Counted from the stretch's first letter, positions 26,801-34,557 are shown. The stretch is 64,000 nucleotides of DNA from Natronoflexus pectinivorans (GCF_004345615.1 NZ_SLWK01000015.1:16202-80201); one strand, 5' to 3'. The notes: a model not told the origin generated them from the sequence alone. A program made the numbers and translations.

Positions 26801-29341
26801 GAGAAAGAACTGATTCTTTCAGCACAATCTCCGGCATGGTTTCGCAGTGTCATCACCGAAAAGAGTTGCGACCCGATCTACTCTGATTCCATCAGAATAA
26901 AACCACTTGGCGAAATTCTTTTTGACGACATGGTGAATGTTGCCGAAGAGTCATTTACAGTAAGCGTTGACAGCATTTCAGTCACCCTGCCGATAGGATT
27001 AACTTCTGAGGATTTTAGACTTACCATTACCAAGTTAGAGAATCCTCCACCTGCAGATGAAATTTATCGCCTCAGTTCAGTATATGATGTCACCGTGAGT
27101 TTTGGAACAGTGTTTGATATTCCGCTGGAAATCAAGCTAAAAAACATCGATTTGTCAGAAATTGATGCCATGGACATACCCAACTTTCGTCCCGTATTCT
27201 ACGATGACCAAACACAACGATGGGTTGAATACCGGGAAGGAGGAATCAGCTTGGAAGACGATGCAATTGTATTCTACACACCACACCTGACCAAGCTTGG
27301 CTGGTATGAAGTGCAACATGGATCCTACACCCATAGATTCACAAAAAACAGGGCTGAAGTAATCTATAAATGGGGAACAGGAACAGGCGAAGACAATAGT
27401 TATTTAGGGTATGAATATTATCTCAGAAATTATGATCCAAAACCATGGCACAACACAAATACTGACCCGGATAATGGCGGTACACCTTACATGATTCAGG
27501 ACGTTGCAGAATATCTGAACCAAGTAATTGATGCTTTTGATGAGAAAGGCTTAAATCTGACTAGATCAAGATTTCTGGTTTATGTTTCAAACACCGGTGG
27601 CGGTGCATACGGACACATATCAGCCGCCGGATACGCAAGGGGGTACTTTGTTCTTAACTCACAACTGTTAATAGAAACAGACGATTTGCGAAGAACCATT
27701 GCCCACGAGTACATGCATTACATGCAGCAGTTTTATATGTTTGTAATGACTGCCAACACATTTTGGGCCGAAGCCAATGCTCCATTGGCCGGCCGTTTGG
27801 TGTGGAATGAGGCTGAGATGAGTAGTGCTGAACCGGAAGTGAATCTGCTACAATCTTACCGCCCGGTGGAAGGTGACAAAAGTATTTTTGATTTGCTAGG
27901 CGAGTCATGGGATGCGGCAACCTTTTTACCAGTATTGGAAAAATTTACCGCCAACACGGCCGATGCCAATCTATCCAGCACATTCCTGCACTACATGCAT
28001 CAATTACGTGATGGGACAAAACTTGATCCGGTTAAAATGATGACCGATTTGCATACTTTAGGAGGCAGGGCATCCATCACCTGGCGGAATTACCTGAACG
28101 ACCAGATTGTAGCTCAAATGCAATCGACAATTGGACAGGAATACGATGACTATGTACGATATATGCTTGAAGGCAGCAATCCAAAGTTAACCATCCTAAA
28201 TAAATCCAAAGGCAATCCACTAAGCCATGTCATCAACAATGCCAAAGAGGGCGATATGGGAACTTTTGCCCGCAACATGGTCTATGATTTTCAAAACGAT
28301 GAAAACGATCCGCAAGTCGATGACATTTCGTTTGCCGTACCTTATCTGGCATCGAAAATGGTGATGATGAATAACAACAGTAAAAAACGTGCGGTGGTGG
28401 TCAACTATACCAGAAAACACGATCTAAACCCCGATGGTTTTGTCTATTATGGAAGATATGATTTTGAGAGCGAACAAATGATTTTAAAAGAAATTTCAGA
28501 TTCCACAAAGTATTCCATGCTGCTAGAGCCAAATTCAGGGTTATCGGCAGATCGTTACCAAAACATAGGTTTTCTGCTTTTTGTTAATCGTAGATGTCCG
28601 AGTGTTATTGGAATAATGAATAATTTCAACACCTCTTTTGAATTGGAAGCCATGCCGGTAATAAATATTTATAATCTTGCCGATGCGCGCATATCTGACA
28701 GATCAATACACCTATACAGCGATGGACAAAGCCGATCATTTATAATCGATGGTAACATAAATATCCCCAACACCCCAAAAATAAAGCATACTACAACCAA
28801 TTACGATTCCAGAAAGGAGATGAAGAGTGATTCTGCCTATGTGGTTTATGCATCTTTTATCGAGAGGATTGAAGTAGACAACGGGGCAAACAACCCAGCA
28901 TCCATAACCACATGGAACAAGGAACAGGAAATTACATATAATTTTGTTAAAGGAACTATTGAAATTGAACAATCCATCATTACCACATACAGATGGGGAG
29001 GATACTATTTGCCTCAACCCAATAGTGATATATATGTACCTCCATATGATCATTCGATTGTAAATGAGGTTAAGCGACTTAAAGTTAAAAATGTAAACTC
29101 GTTTACTGAAGGACAATATCCGGGGTACTATGGAAATGTTTTGGAATTCAAAACCAGCAATACAACTGAAACTTTAGAAGCTTTAAACAATGTATATCAC
29201 TCCTTTACAAAAACAGACTATAATTCTGATGGAGATGTGTTGTCCACGTCAAGCGCCCATTATGTAAGCACTGACTATTCAGCTTCTGATATCACCGTGG
29301 AGATTAAACTGCACGATGAGAAAACATTTGTAAACGAATAA
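23885..29341 (+). CDS. C10 cysteine peptidase - LRR - HExxH fusion protein, secreted
   Basis: An 1818-residue exported protein with a clear signal peptide (1-25, ending SHSNA). Residues about 26-130 resemble a SpeB/interpain propeptide. Residues about 135-340 form a C10 (streptopain) peptidase with catalytic Cys161 (SGCAATAMTQI), His281 (WANHAVVVDGYD) and the HFGWGG motif. Residues about 389-762 are plant-type leucine-rich repeats (LSNNQLTGSIP). Beta domains follow, then a second probable peptidase with HEYMH (1274-1278) and a Glu at 1296 in FWAEANA, the spacing of a gluzincin zinc site. I see no T9SS tail, so the export route beyond the inner membrane is unclear. Having two different peptidase types in one chain is unusual. 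Confidence 0.88.
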   Translation: MKSFEIKQLLVCLLTGLLCVSHSNAEITEIQKARKEAAAFFSGHLKSTHQENLQLVYNSPTGVTTPVYAFQRASKGHAVVVKSGDEFVIVGYSESGNLDSENLPDGFIALLHLFENMDEPIAKPDYSLKGGTTGVAPLLASRGVNLNQTYHTDAGGCPSGCAATAMTQIIAYHRHPQQGTGSHCYQHPTQGEKCADFTEFPFDWDNINLTNLQHYVGIGMEMNFCGSAFGSFPMRTDFYNVPEDYFGFYVHTQGLGREYLLNELNHGRPFYATIMGEWANHAVVVDGYDSNGFLHIHFGWGGLGNGFYQINGVHKIEAGGNRYNSGFLVNAFVSPTPYTTNKQDSLALIALHNSLNGQTGWDITTPVVKWPGVFVINERVVQIQLGSFSSNISGSIPPEIGELTKLKRFILNADIEEIPVEFGNLTNLVFLRLNGNINGIIPNSITNLSNLEYIAIHKGVGDLSWHIPNDIHKMKNLQEVNLTNIVEGELPQSLGQLRQLKSLNLHNGKITGSLPSSIGELENLEILNLDGHQITGTIPSSIEELSNLRELNLSNNQLTGSIPVGLGQLSKLRTIRLANNQLSGSLPEQLNWPELISLQLSENHIEGNIPSSISSAKKLQGLFLNSNQFTELPKEIGALNAITQIDLSKNKLTTIPETILNIPGITRFIAANNQISTIPYNFGAWPGLTELDLSHNQLTIFPDEICFLPNLNTINLSYNQIKQLPPAIAMFAPKGLLRLEHNELSGQLPKSFLNAPASYIVISQNRFTFEDLPAPEKLRHGIGDQKTALLSTNQVKAVYGDTIFIDIRDLGNFHHPDNQYYWFTYPDQIRSRFLSEMGNPESDPILKLIVNEETLSKQFYCKILNDNVPVHDVTHMGTVNTIPALRLVNTDTISIVLYTEQELVEKAYPESYVTESTSLHNYVVYDNHVTLVAPMGMRGNVSWEGSLDGYTWHKVTNDMEQQNVKINVVDFNEKELILSAQSPAWFRSVITEKSCDPIYSDSIRIKPLGEILFDDMVNVAEESFTVSVDSISVTLPIGLTSEDFRLTITKLENPPPADEIYRLSSVYDVTVSFGTVFDIPLEIKLKNIDLSEIDAMDIPNFRPVFYDDQTQRWVEYREGGISLEDDAIVFYTPHLTKLGWYEVQHGSYTHRFTKNRAEVIYKWGTGTGEDNSYLGYEYYLRNYDPKPWHNTNTDPDNGGTPYMIQDVAEYLNQVIDAFDEKGLNLTRSRFLVYVSNTGGGAYGHISAAGYARGYFVLNSQLLIETDDLRRTIAHEYMHYMQQFYMFVMTANTFWAEANAPLAGRLVWNEAEMSSAEPEVNLLQSYRPVEGDKSIFDLLGESWDAATFLPVLEKFTANTADANLSSTFLHYMHQLRDGTKLDPVKMMTDLHTLGGRASITWRNYLNDQIVAQMQSTIGQEYDDYVRYMLEGSNPKLTILNKSKGNPLSHVINNAKEGDMGTFARNMVYDFQNDENDPQVDDISFAVPYLASKMVMMNNNSKKRAVVVNYTRKHDLNPDGFVYYGRYDFESEQMILKEISDSTKYSMLLEPNSGLSADRYQNIGFLLFVNRRCPSVIGIMNNFNTSFELEAMPVINIYNLADARISDRSIHLYSDGQSRSFIIDGNINIPNTPKIKHTTTNYDSRKEMKSDSAYVVYASFIERIEVDNGANNPASITTWNKEQEITYNFVKGTIEIEQSIITTYRWGGYYLPQPNSDIYVPPYDHSIVNEVKRLKVKNVNSFTEGQYPGYYGNVLEFKTSNTTETLEALNNVYHSFTKTDYNSDGDVLSTSSAHYVSTDYSASDITVEIKLHDEKTFVNE

Positions 29342-29432
29342 ATTGTGTGGATGAAAGCGGCCATAAAAATGGTCAGTTCGACGAAGTCATAGATTTTATA
29401 ATACAGGGGATGTACTGAGTCTGACCGAATTA

Positions 29433-29642
29433 GGAATGACTGGATTGGCGAGTTTCCGATTCTCGGAATTATGCTCTCCCAAGGCTTTGGGAACAACTAA
29501 AAAACAAATTATAACCATATGAAACGAGCCATGAGAAAGCTTTTCTCACACAGGGGAATGACTGGATTGGCGAGTTCCATGTGACCTTAAGATACAAATT
29601 ATAGACACATAAAACGAGTCCCGAGGTTTCGGGACTCGTTTT
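29433..29642. repeat. Intergenic repeat units with variable hairpins
   Basis: A 22-base direct repeat beginning GGAATGACTGGATTGG occurs at 29433 and 29555 (122 bases apart). A second element, CAAATTATA followed within about 5 bases by CAT-x-AAA, occurs at 29505, 29595 and 29658. Each interval carries its own hairpin (for example TGAGAAA-GCT-TTTCTCA). This part of the 29342-29712 gap has no gene. Confidence 0.7.
29611..29642. terminator. Perfect 14-bp hairpin, probable terminator
   Basis: AAAACGAGTCCCGA, loop GGTT, TCGGGACTCGTTTT. The A/T ends give a U-tract in both directions. It contains the TCCCGA-N4-TCGGGA core found at two other places in the window. Confidence 0.7.
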
Positions 29643-29684
29643 ATTGTTACTTAAAATCAAATTATAGATCCATGAAATAAGATA

Positions 29685-29709
29685 AAAACCTCAACTTTGA
29701 GTTTTTTTA
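29685..29709 (-). terminator. Terminator of the nitroreductase gene
   Basis: Read on the minus strand: AAAACTCAA-AG-TTGAGGTTTTT, directly after the nitroreductase stop codon. Confidence 0.65.
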
Positions 29710-29712
29710 ATT

Positions 29713-30342
29713 TCAAACTTTTGTTACAAAATCCTTTAATTCTTTCCTTACTTTTGGTCTTTTGCTGTAATCATCTTCATCGGAACGGAAACCTACAGTT
29801 GCCATTACCACAGCATGCAGTCCCTTATCTTTCAGTCCTAAAATTTCATCAAACCCACTGTTATCAAAACCCTCCATGGGACAGGCATCAATGCCTTCAA
29901 TGGCAGCAGTGGTGAGCAGGAATCCCAAGGTGATATATGCCTGACGGGCTGCCCAGTTAAATCTTTCTTCAGGTGATTTTCCATCTAGAGAACCCACCAT
30001 CATGTCACGAAATCCTTTTAAATCTCCCACAGAAACCCCCTGAACTTTCGCAGTGCGAGCCACGTACTCTTCAATATCGGCAACGGTTACGTCTTTTTTA
30101 ACCGCAAACACAAAAACCTGTGAAGCCTCTGTAACTTGTGGCTGGCCGTAAGCAGATTTACTAAGTTTTTCGCGAACCGAGGAATCTTCAATCACGTAAA
30201 GTTCAAATGGCTGCACACCATAGGATGTAGGTGCCATGCGAACGGCCTCGATGAGTAAATCCAATTGCTCTTTACTGAGTTTCTTACTCTTGTCGAATTT
30301 TTTGATGGCATAACGCCAATTTAGTTGCTTTAGAATATCCAT
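29713..30342 (-). CDS. Nitroreductase-family NAD(P)H oxidoreductase
   Basis: FMN-dependent NAD(P)H oxidoreductase of the nitroreductase/NfsB-like family, 209 residues. The N-terminal WRYAIKKFDKSKKLS (FMN phosphate-binding Arg and Lys), the MAPTSYGVQPFELYVI strand, NWAARQAYITLGFLLTTAAIEGIDACPMEGFD and the C-terminal GFRSDEDDYSKRPKVRK all fit. Family members reduce nitroaromatics, quinones or flavins; the physiological substrate is unknown. It is monocistronic with its own terminator. No consensus promoter was found; the best candidate lies within the 110 bases upstream. Confidence 0.92.
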   Translation of the reverse strand: MDILKQLNWRYAIKKFDKSKKLSKEQLDLLIEAVRMAPTSYGVQPFELYVIEDSSVREKLSKSAYGQPQVTEASQVFVFAVKKDVTVADIEEYVARTAKVQGVSVGDLKGFRDMMVGSLDGKSPEERFNWAARQAYITLGFLLTTAAIEGIDACPMEGFDNSGFDEILGLKDKGLHAVVMATVGFRSDEDDYSKRPKVRKELKDFVTKV

Positions 30343-30451
30343 AACTATCAGTTTTATGATTTTTGTTTAATTTTTATTATTACTAAGATAAACAAAGATG
30401 TGAATATTTGGTTCAAATTTGTTTTGAATTCAAATTATAAAGTTGATACTT

Positions 30452-30645
30452 TTGCCCTTACAGGGCAACTTTTGGTATAATATTATTCCATATTAATATG
30501 GCGTTGCCCTATGTTACTGATGGCGCCCCGTTGGGGCTATAAAGCCTTTCAGGCTTTATAACCACGAAGGTGGTTTAATCTGAGTAACCGCTAATAGAAT
30601 TTGCGGTTAACAGATAGTCAACGCTCTGAGAATCCTGAAAGGATT
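30452..30645. repeat. Cluster of seven short palindromes (REP-like element)
   Basis: Within 194 bases there are TTGCCCT-TAC-AGGGCAA (30452), CCATATTAATATGG (30488), GCCCC-GTT-GGGGC (30525), AAAGCCT-TTC-AGGCTTT (30541), AACCAC-GAAG-GTGGTT (30560), TAACCGC-N11-GCGGTTA (30585) and AATCCT-GAA-AGGATT (30631). No reading frame explains them. The arrangement resembles the dispersed palindromic intergenic elements of many Bacteroidota genomes. It may be an immobile relic; no transposase is adjacent. Confidence 0.75.
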
Positions 30646-30854
30646 AAATTTGTTTAAATTATAGCAAATTAGCTATAAATGCAAAACTTGAGTAATTACT
30701 TAAAAATGTAAAAGTTCAACTCCGAATCGGAGTTGAGGTATTTATATGTATCCTTCCGCAGGCTAAAACTTACGTATATATAGTGCGATGTCCTTTCATT
30801 ACATGCAAAACAACTGCCATTATATAAATCAACGAAAACGCCATCATTTAGATG

Positions 30855-30882
30855 TTGAACCAAAAATATATTTCTATCTTTG
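30855..30882 (+). promoter_or_regulatory. Bacteroidota-type promoter upstream of queC
   Basis: TTG (30855-30857), 17 bases, TATCTTTG (30875-30882). Transcription should start near 30888, leaving about 260 bases before the queC start codon. Confidence 0.6.
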
Positions 30883-30936
30883 CAGCAGCAATAAGACAGT
30901 TCGAAACCATCCTGTCTATAAACAAAACTATGGGCC

Positions 30937-31059
30937 ATGAATAAGATACATGCGCAAAAATGTGTTTTACAATGCATGTGGTGCATTGTAAATTACTTTC
31001 CAATTGTGCCGGTGATGTTTGGCATCACCGATGATTATCTTTCCTTCGTCTTCCTATAG
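30937..31059 (+). CDS. Possible 40-residue hydrophobic peptide
   Basis: An ATG frame inside the queC leader, about 50 bases after the predicted transcription start. The product is hydrophobic (QCMWCIVNYFPIVPVMFGI in the middle) and has cysteines at 9, 13 and 16. Both strong hairpins of the leader fall within it, so the frame may be a by-product of RNA structure. No ribosome-binding site is clear and no family is recognised. Confidence 0.2.
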   Translation: MNKIHAQKCVLQCMWCIVNYFPIVPVMFGITDDYLSFVFL

Positions 31060-31103
31060 TTTTTCATTTCAGGATTGTTACAGACATGGTTTTTGTTGCT
31101 TCC

Positions 31104-31122
31104 ATGATGTTTTAAACATCAT
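31104..31122. promoter_or_regulatory. Perfect 19-base palindrome before queC
   Basis: ATGATGTTTTAAACATCAT has 9-bp arms around a single base and ends 28 bases before the queC ATG. A one-base centre is too tight for an RNA hairpin of that length, so a DNA-binding dimer site is more likely. Confidence 0.4.
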
Positions 31123-31149
31123 TTGCATAAACTATATTTTTTCTATTTG

Positions 31150-31836
31150 ATGAAACGAGCAGTAATACTATTATCAGGGGGACTAGATTCCGCAGTTACT
31201 CTATGGCTTGCCAAAAGCGAGGGGTATGAATTGCACACCTTAAGTTTTGATTATGGACAAAGGCATAAAAGGGAGTTAGAAGCAGCAGCCAAAATTGCCG
31301 AAGTGGCCGGAGTTAAAGAACATCGGCTGGTTACCATTAATATGGATCAATGGGGAGGCTCATCGCTTACCGATAAAAACATGGAAGTTGAAGATGGAGA
31401 TGTAAACCGAACAGATATTCCGGTGACTTATGTTCCTGCAAGAAATATGGTCTTTTTATCCATTGCAGCATCGTACGCAGAAGCCATTGATGCGCAAAAC
31501 ATTTTTATTGGCGTAAGTCAGGTGGACTACTCGGGATATGTTGATTGTAGGGAATCGTTTATTAAAGCCATGGAGAATGCCATTAACCAAGGAACTGTTA
31601 TGGCTGCAGAAAAGAACCGACCAATTACCATACATGCTCCGTTCATTTATAAAACCAAAACCGAAGAGATTCAAATTGGAGCAAAACTTGGCGTTCCTTT
31701 CGGGTTAACCTGGAGTTGTTATCGTGGAGGAGAAAAACCATGCGGTACATGCGACAGTTGCCTTCTACGGGCAAAAGCTTTTCAGGAAGCAGGAGTAGTG
31801 GATGAAGGAGGAACGGAAATAGGAAACCGGAAATAG
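31150..31836 (+). CDS. queC: 7-cyano-7-deazaguanine synthase
   Basis: Converts 7-carboxy-7-deazaguanine to preQ0 with ATP and ammonia, in queuosine synthesis. It has the PP-loop SGGLDS (residues 9-14), [40 protein letters not shown] and the C-terminal zinc motif [15 protein letters not shown]. The ATG at 31150 is chosen because the mature family start [14 protein letters not shown] follows directly; an in-frame ATG nine codons earlier adds an atypical extension. The last few codons (GTEIGNRK) are made of the GGAAATAGG/GGAAACCGG repeat that continues into the intergenic space. Confidence 0.95.
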   Translation: MKRAVILLSGGLDSAVTLWLAKSEGYELHTLSFDYGQRHKRELEAAAKIAEVAGVKEHRLVTINMDQWGGSSLTDKNMEVEDGDVNRTDIPVTYVPARNMVFLSIAASYAEAIDAQNIFIGVSQVDYSGYVDCRESFIKAMENAINQGTVMAAEKNRPITIHAPFIYKTKTEEIQIGAKLGVPFGLTWSCYRGGEKPCGTCDSCLLRAKAFQEAGVVDEGGTEIGNRK

Positions 31837-31980
31837 GAAACCGGAGAACGGAAACCGGAAATAGGAGAACGGAAACTGGAGACCGTTTGAAAAAGGAGAA
31901 AAGAGGGGCAAATTATGATTCAACAAACAGTTATAAAACATAAATTTTCGGTTTCCGGTCTTCGGACTCCGGTTTCCGAA
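31811..31980 (+). repeat. Purine-arm/pyrimidine-arm inverted repeat between queC and queE
   Basis: A purine-rich arm of tandem GGAAATAGGAAACCGG-like units (31811-31884) overlaps the queC stop. A pyrimidine arm built of CGGTTTCCGGTC and CTCCGGTTTCCG (31948-31980) is its inverted complement. The transcript could form a long, imperfect hairpin inside the operon. A related element lies at 36308-36429. Confidence 0.65.
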
Positions 31981-31992
31981 AAGTTAAAAGCA

Positions 31993-32853
31993 ATGTCAAC
32001 AAAAATAGTATTAGCCAACGAGGGGGTATTTCCCATCACAAAAGATATTAACGGCGCTGCTTTATCGCAGCTGCCTGCTACCGCCATACCTGTTGCCGGA
32101 ACCATTCAGGGTGAAGGAAAACTGGCGGGTGTACCCTCTCTGTTTATCAGATTTTCGTCGTGCAATCTGCGATGCATCTGGCAGTTACCTGATGGCAGCT
32201 ACAGCCGGTGCGATACACCATACGCCTCTTTTGATACACAACAAGTGGTTCATACAACCGTAAAAGAGGTCATCCAATTGGTTAAGAAAAACCTGGGTTC
32301 GATTCGCCACGTGGTGATTACCGGTGGTGAACCCCTCATGCAAAAAGATGCTTTAGCTGAACTGGCCTGTGGATTAAAAAATGAATTGAACGTTCATTTA
32401 ACCATAGAAACCAATGGCAGCATGTTCAATAAAGATGTAGCTGAAAACATCGATTTGTTCAGCATTTCGCCTAAACTGGCTAATTCAGAACCCAATCCTG
32501 AAAAACTGAAAGCATTGGGGTTGAATCCATCGGGGCCTCTCTCCTACCATGCACAGCGCCGGTATAACAGTAAAGCTTTACAATCGTACATCAATCTTTG
32601 CAATGAGAGCGATAAAGAGATGCAGCTGAAATTTGTGGTAGGTAAACCAGAGGATGAACAGGAAATCATCAATGATTTTCTGAACCAACTTAACGGTTGG
32701 AAACCATCTGACATCATGCTGATGCCTTTGGGTGCCAACGAAGAGGAACTCAAACAAACCACTCCGCTAACGCTTGAAATGGCTATCCGAAACGGATGGC
32801 GATTCACTCCTCGTGTTCATATTGATATATTTGGATGTAAACCGGGTGTTTAA
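31993..32853 (+). CDS. queE: 7-carboxy-7-deazaguanine synthase, radical SAM
   Basis: Radical-SAM ring contraction of 6-carboxytetrahydropterin to 7-carboxy-7-deazaguanine. The start at 31993 is chosen because earlier in-frame codons lie in the inverted repeat. GTIQGEGKLAGVPSLFIRF (37-54) and RHVVITGGEPLMQKD are typical QueE. The cluster cysteines are Cys57, Cys61 and Cys73 (C-x3-C-x11-C, with CDT at the third), so about nine residues are inserted relative to the usual C-x3-C-x2-C. It sits between queC and queF; queD is not in the window. Confidence 0.9.
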   Translation: MSTKIVLANEGVFPITKDINGAALSQLPATAIPVAGTIQGEGKLAGVPSLFIRFSSCNLRCIWQLPDGSYSRCDTPYASFDTQQVVHTTVKEVIQLVKKNLGSIRHVVITGGEPLMQKDALAELACGLKNELNVHLTIETNGSMFNKDVAENIDLFSISPKLANSEPNPEKLKALGLNPSGPLSYHAQRRYNSKALQSYINLCNESDKEMQLKFVVGKPEDEQEIINDFLNQLNGWKPSDIMLMPLGANEEELKQTTPLTLEMAIRNGWRFTPRVHIDIFGCKPGV

Positions 32854-32875
32854 CTTTTAATAATTTTGTAATTAC

Positions 32876-33757
32876 ATGCAGCCAATTGAAGCCAAACTAC
32901 TGGGTCAACAGATAGCTTATCCTCAGAAATATACACCGGAAATTCTGGTGGCTGTTCCTCGTTCTCTCAACAGGGAGATTTACAAAATCGACGACAAACA
33001 GCTTCCCTTTATAGGATGTGACATTTGGCACACGTATGAATTAAGCTTCCTTACTTTGAGAGGATTACCGGTGGCAGGCATGCTAAAACTGAGATATTCT
33101 TCCGACAGCACTTTTCTTGTGGAGAGTAAATCGCTGAAGCTATATCTCAACAGCTTTAACATGGAGCGGTTTGGTAGTGATGCTGAAACCGGGGTGAAAG
33201 AGGTCGTGGAAATCATAAAAAAAGACCTTTCCGATATATTAAAAACAGCAGTTGAAGTGACCTTCTTTAGTGATTCAGATGAGGTAATCACTCATTTTGA
33301 TTTTCATGGCTACCAGCTACTTGAAACGCTGGATGAAATAAAAAACGTTGATTTTAACACATTCAACGAAACTCCGGAACTTTTAATACCAACCGATAAA
33401 CTCACTGGTAAAATAACTGTCGCCACTCATTTGTTACGCAGTAATTGCAAAATCACCAATCAGCCCGACTGGGGTTCTGCATTCATTTTATTGAAAGCTG
33501 AACAACTACCGGAACTAAAAGGACTGCTTCAATACCTGGTTTCAATTAGAAACGAAAATCATTTTCACGAAGAGATATGTGAAATGATTTACAAGCGCTT
33601 ATGGGACAAATTCTCACCCGAAGAGTTAATGGTGGCATGTATTTACACTCGCCGTGGCGGAATTGATATTTGCCCCGTTAGGGCAAATAGTGAAGAGCTG
33701 TTTCCAAAATTTCTTTGCAATGCAAAGGAATTATCTGCAAAAATGCTCAGGCAATAA
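32876..33757 (+). CDS. queF: NADPH-dependent preQ0 reductase, long QueF type
   Basis: Reduces the nitrile of preQ0 to preQ1, the base inserted into tRNA. At 293 residues it is the two-domain, E. coli-like QueF. The nucleophile is Cys191 in LLRSNCKITNQPDWGSAF, matching position 190 of the E. coli enzyme. The N-terminal half has the ESKSLKLYLNSFN segment. The C-terminal NHFHEEICEMIYKRLW with the His/Glu substrate site and TRRGGIDICPVR are intact. It follows queE by 22 bases and ends 3 bases from the convergent SDR gene. Confidence 0.95.
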   Translation: MQPIEAKLLGQQIAYPQKYTPEILVAVPRSLNREIYKIDDKQLPFIGCDIWHTYELSFLTLRGLPVAGMLKLRYSSDSTFLVESKSLKLYLNSFNMERFGSDAETGVKEVVEIIKKDLSDILKTAVEVTFFSDSDEVITHFDFHGYQLLETLDEIKNVDFNTFNETPELLIPTDKLTGKITVATHLLRSNCKITNQPDWGSAFILLKAEQLPELKGLLQYLVSIRNENHFHEEICEMIYKRLWDKFSPEELMVACIYTRRGGIDICPVRANSEELFPKFLCNAKELSAKMLRQ

Positions 33758-33760
33758 AAA

Positions 33761-34543
33761 TTAATCCTTTCTTGGAATAAAATTATTCTCCTGTGTTACG
33801 CCTCCATCCACCGGAATAATGGCACCTGAAATCCATGAGGATTCATCCGACATCAAAAAACGAATGATGGACGCGATATCATCTTTACGGCCAACCCGCC
33901 GCAGGGGATGTCGTAATCTGGCTTTTTCCACCATCTCTTCGTACTGCTCTTTTGTTTGAACAATATTGTTATCAAAGTGAATATTGGTTTTGACCAGCCC
34001 CGGGTTCACTGAATTAACTCTGATGTTATAAGGACCCAAATCTCCGGCTAAAAACCGAGTAAGCATATCCAAACCTGCCTTTGAAACCGAGTAGGCAATG
34101 CTGGTTCCGGGTCTTAACCCGGCAATGGATGAAATGTTGACAACAGATGCTCCGTTTGCCTTTCGCAACAAAGGAAGCATGGTTTTTACAAGCATAAAAG
34201 GCCCTGTAAGATTTACATCCATCATTTTTTGCCAATCCTCAATGCTCACAGTCTCCAGTGAACCAACAGCAATCACTCCCGCACTGTTGACTATGCCATG
34301 TAATAAACCAAATTTCTCATTTATGTAGTGATAAACTTTTTCAACATCCTCCCTATTGGCAACATCGGCCGTAATAAAATCAAGTTTGCCTTTTAAATTG
34401 GGTTGTTCGTTAATGGCTCGTTCAACTTTGTCCATACTCCGACTCATTGAAATAACATGGTTTCCCTCGTTGGCAAGCACCTCTCCCGCCGCAAGCCCAA
34501 TTCCTGAACTTCCTCCGGTAATCAGAAAAACTTTCTTTGTCAT
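33761..34543 (-). CDS. SDR-family oxidoreductase
   Basis: Classical short-chain dehydrogenase/reductase of 260 residues. It has the cofactor loop TGGSSGIG near the N-terminus, NSAGV, the catalytic Ser in VNISSIAG, YSVSKAG (Tyr-x3-Lys) and the NSVNPGLVKT motif; the C-terminus has the SGAIIPVDGG end. The substrate is unknown. It lies 14 bases downstream of the Crp/Fnr regulator, so it is probably in the same transcript. Confidence 0.92.
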   Translation of the reverse strand: MTKKVFLITGGSSGIGLAAGEVLANEGNHVISMSRSMDKVERAINEQPNLKGKLDFITADVANREDVEKVYHYINEKFGLLHGIVNSAGVIAVGSLETVSIEDWQKMMDVNLTGPFMLVKTMLPLLRKANGASVVNISSIAGLRPGTSIAYSVSKAGLDMLTRFLAGDLGPYNIRVNSVNPGLVKTNIHFDNNIVQTKEQYEEMVEKARLRHPLRRVGRKDDIASIIRFLMSDESSWISGAIIPVDGGVTQENNFIPRKD

Positions 34544-34557
34544 GATAAGTTCTTTTG

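Larger units (their letters stand above)
30888..31149 (+). other. Possible structured leader or small RNA before queC
   Basis: The predicted transcript holds a short AGACAG/CTGTCT stem (30894-30917), a strong 11-bp hairpin TTTACAATGCA-TGTGG-TGCATTGTAAA (30966-30992) and an 8-bp GC-rich hairpin CGGTGATG-TTTGG-CATCACCG (31010-31030). I could not match it to a preQ1 riboswitch class: no obvious aptamer tail or ribosome-site pairing is visible. It could be a leader of queC, an independent RNA or the body of a tiny gene. Confidence 0.4.

Noticed and set aside
29433..30645. CRISPR array
   Set aside because: Repeats are few, uneven in spacing and built of hairpins; no cas genes are nearby.
30696..30986. 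Minus-strand 96-codon frame in the repeat-rich gap before queC
   Set aside because: Cys/His-rich but with no family features; it covers the plus-strand promoter and hairpins and has no promoter of its own.
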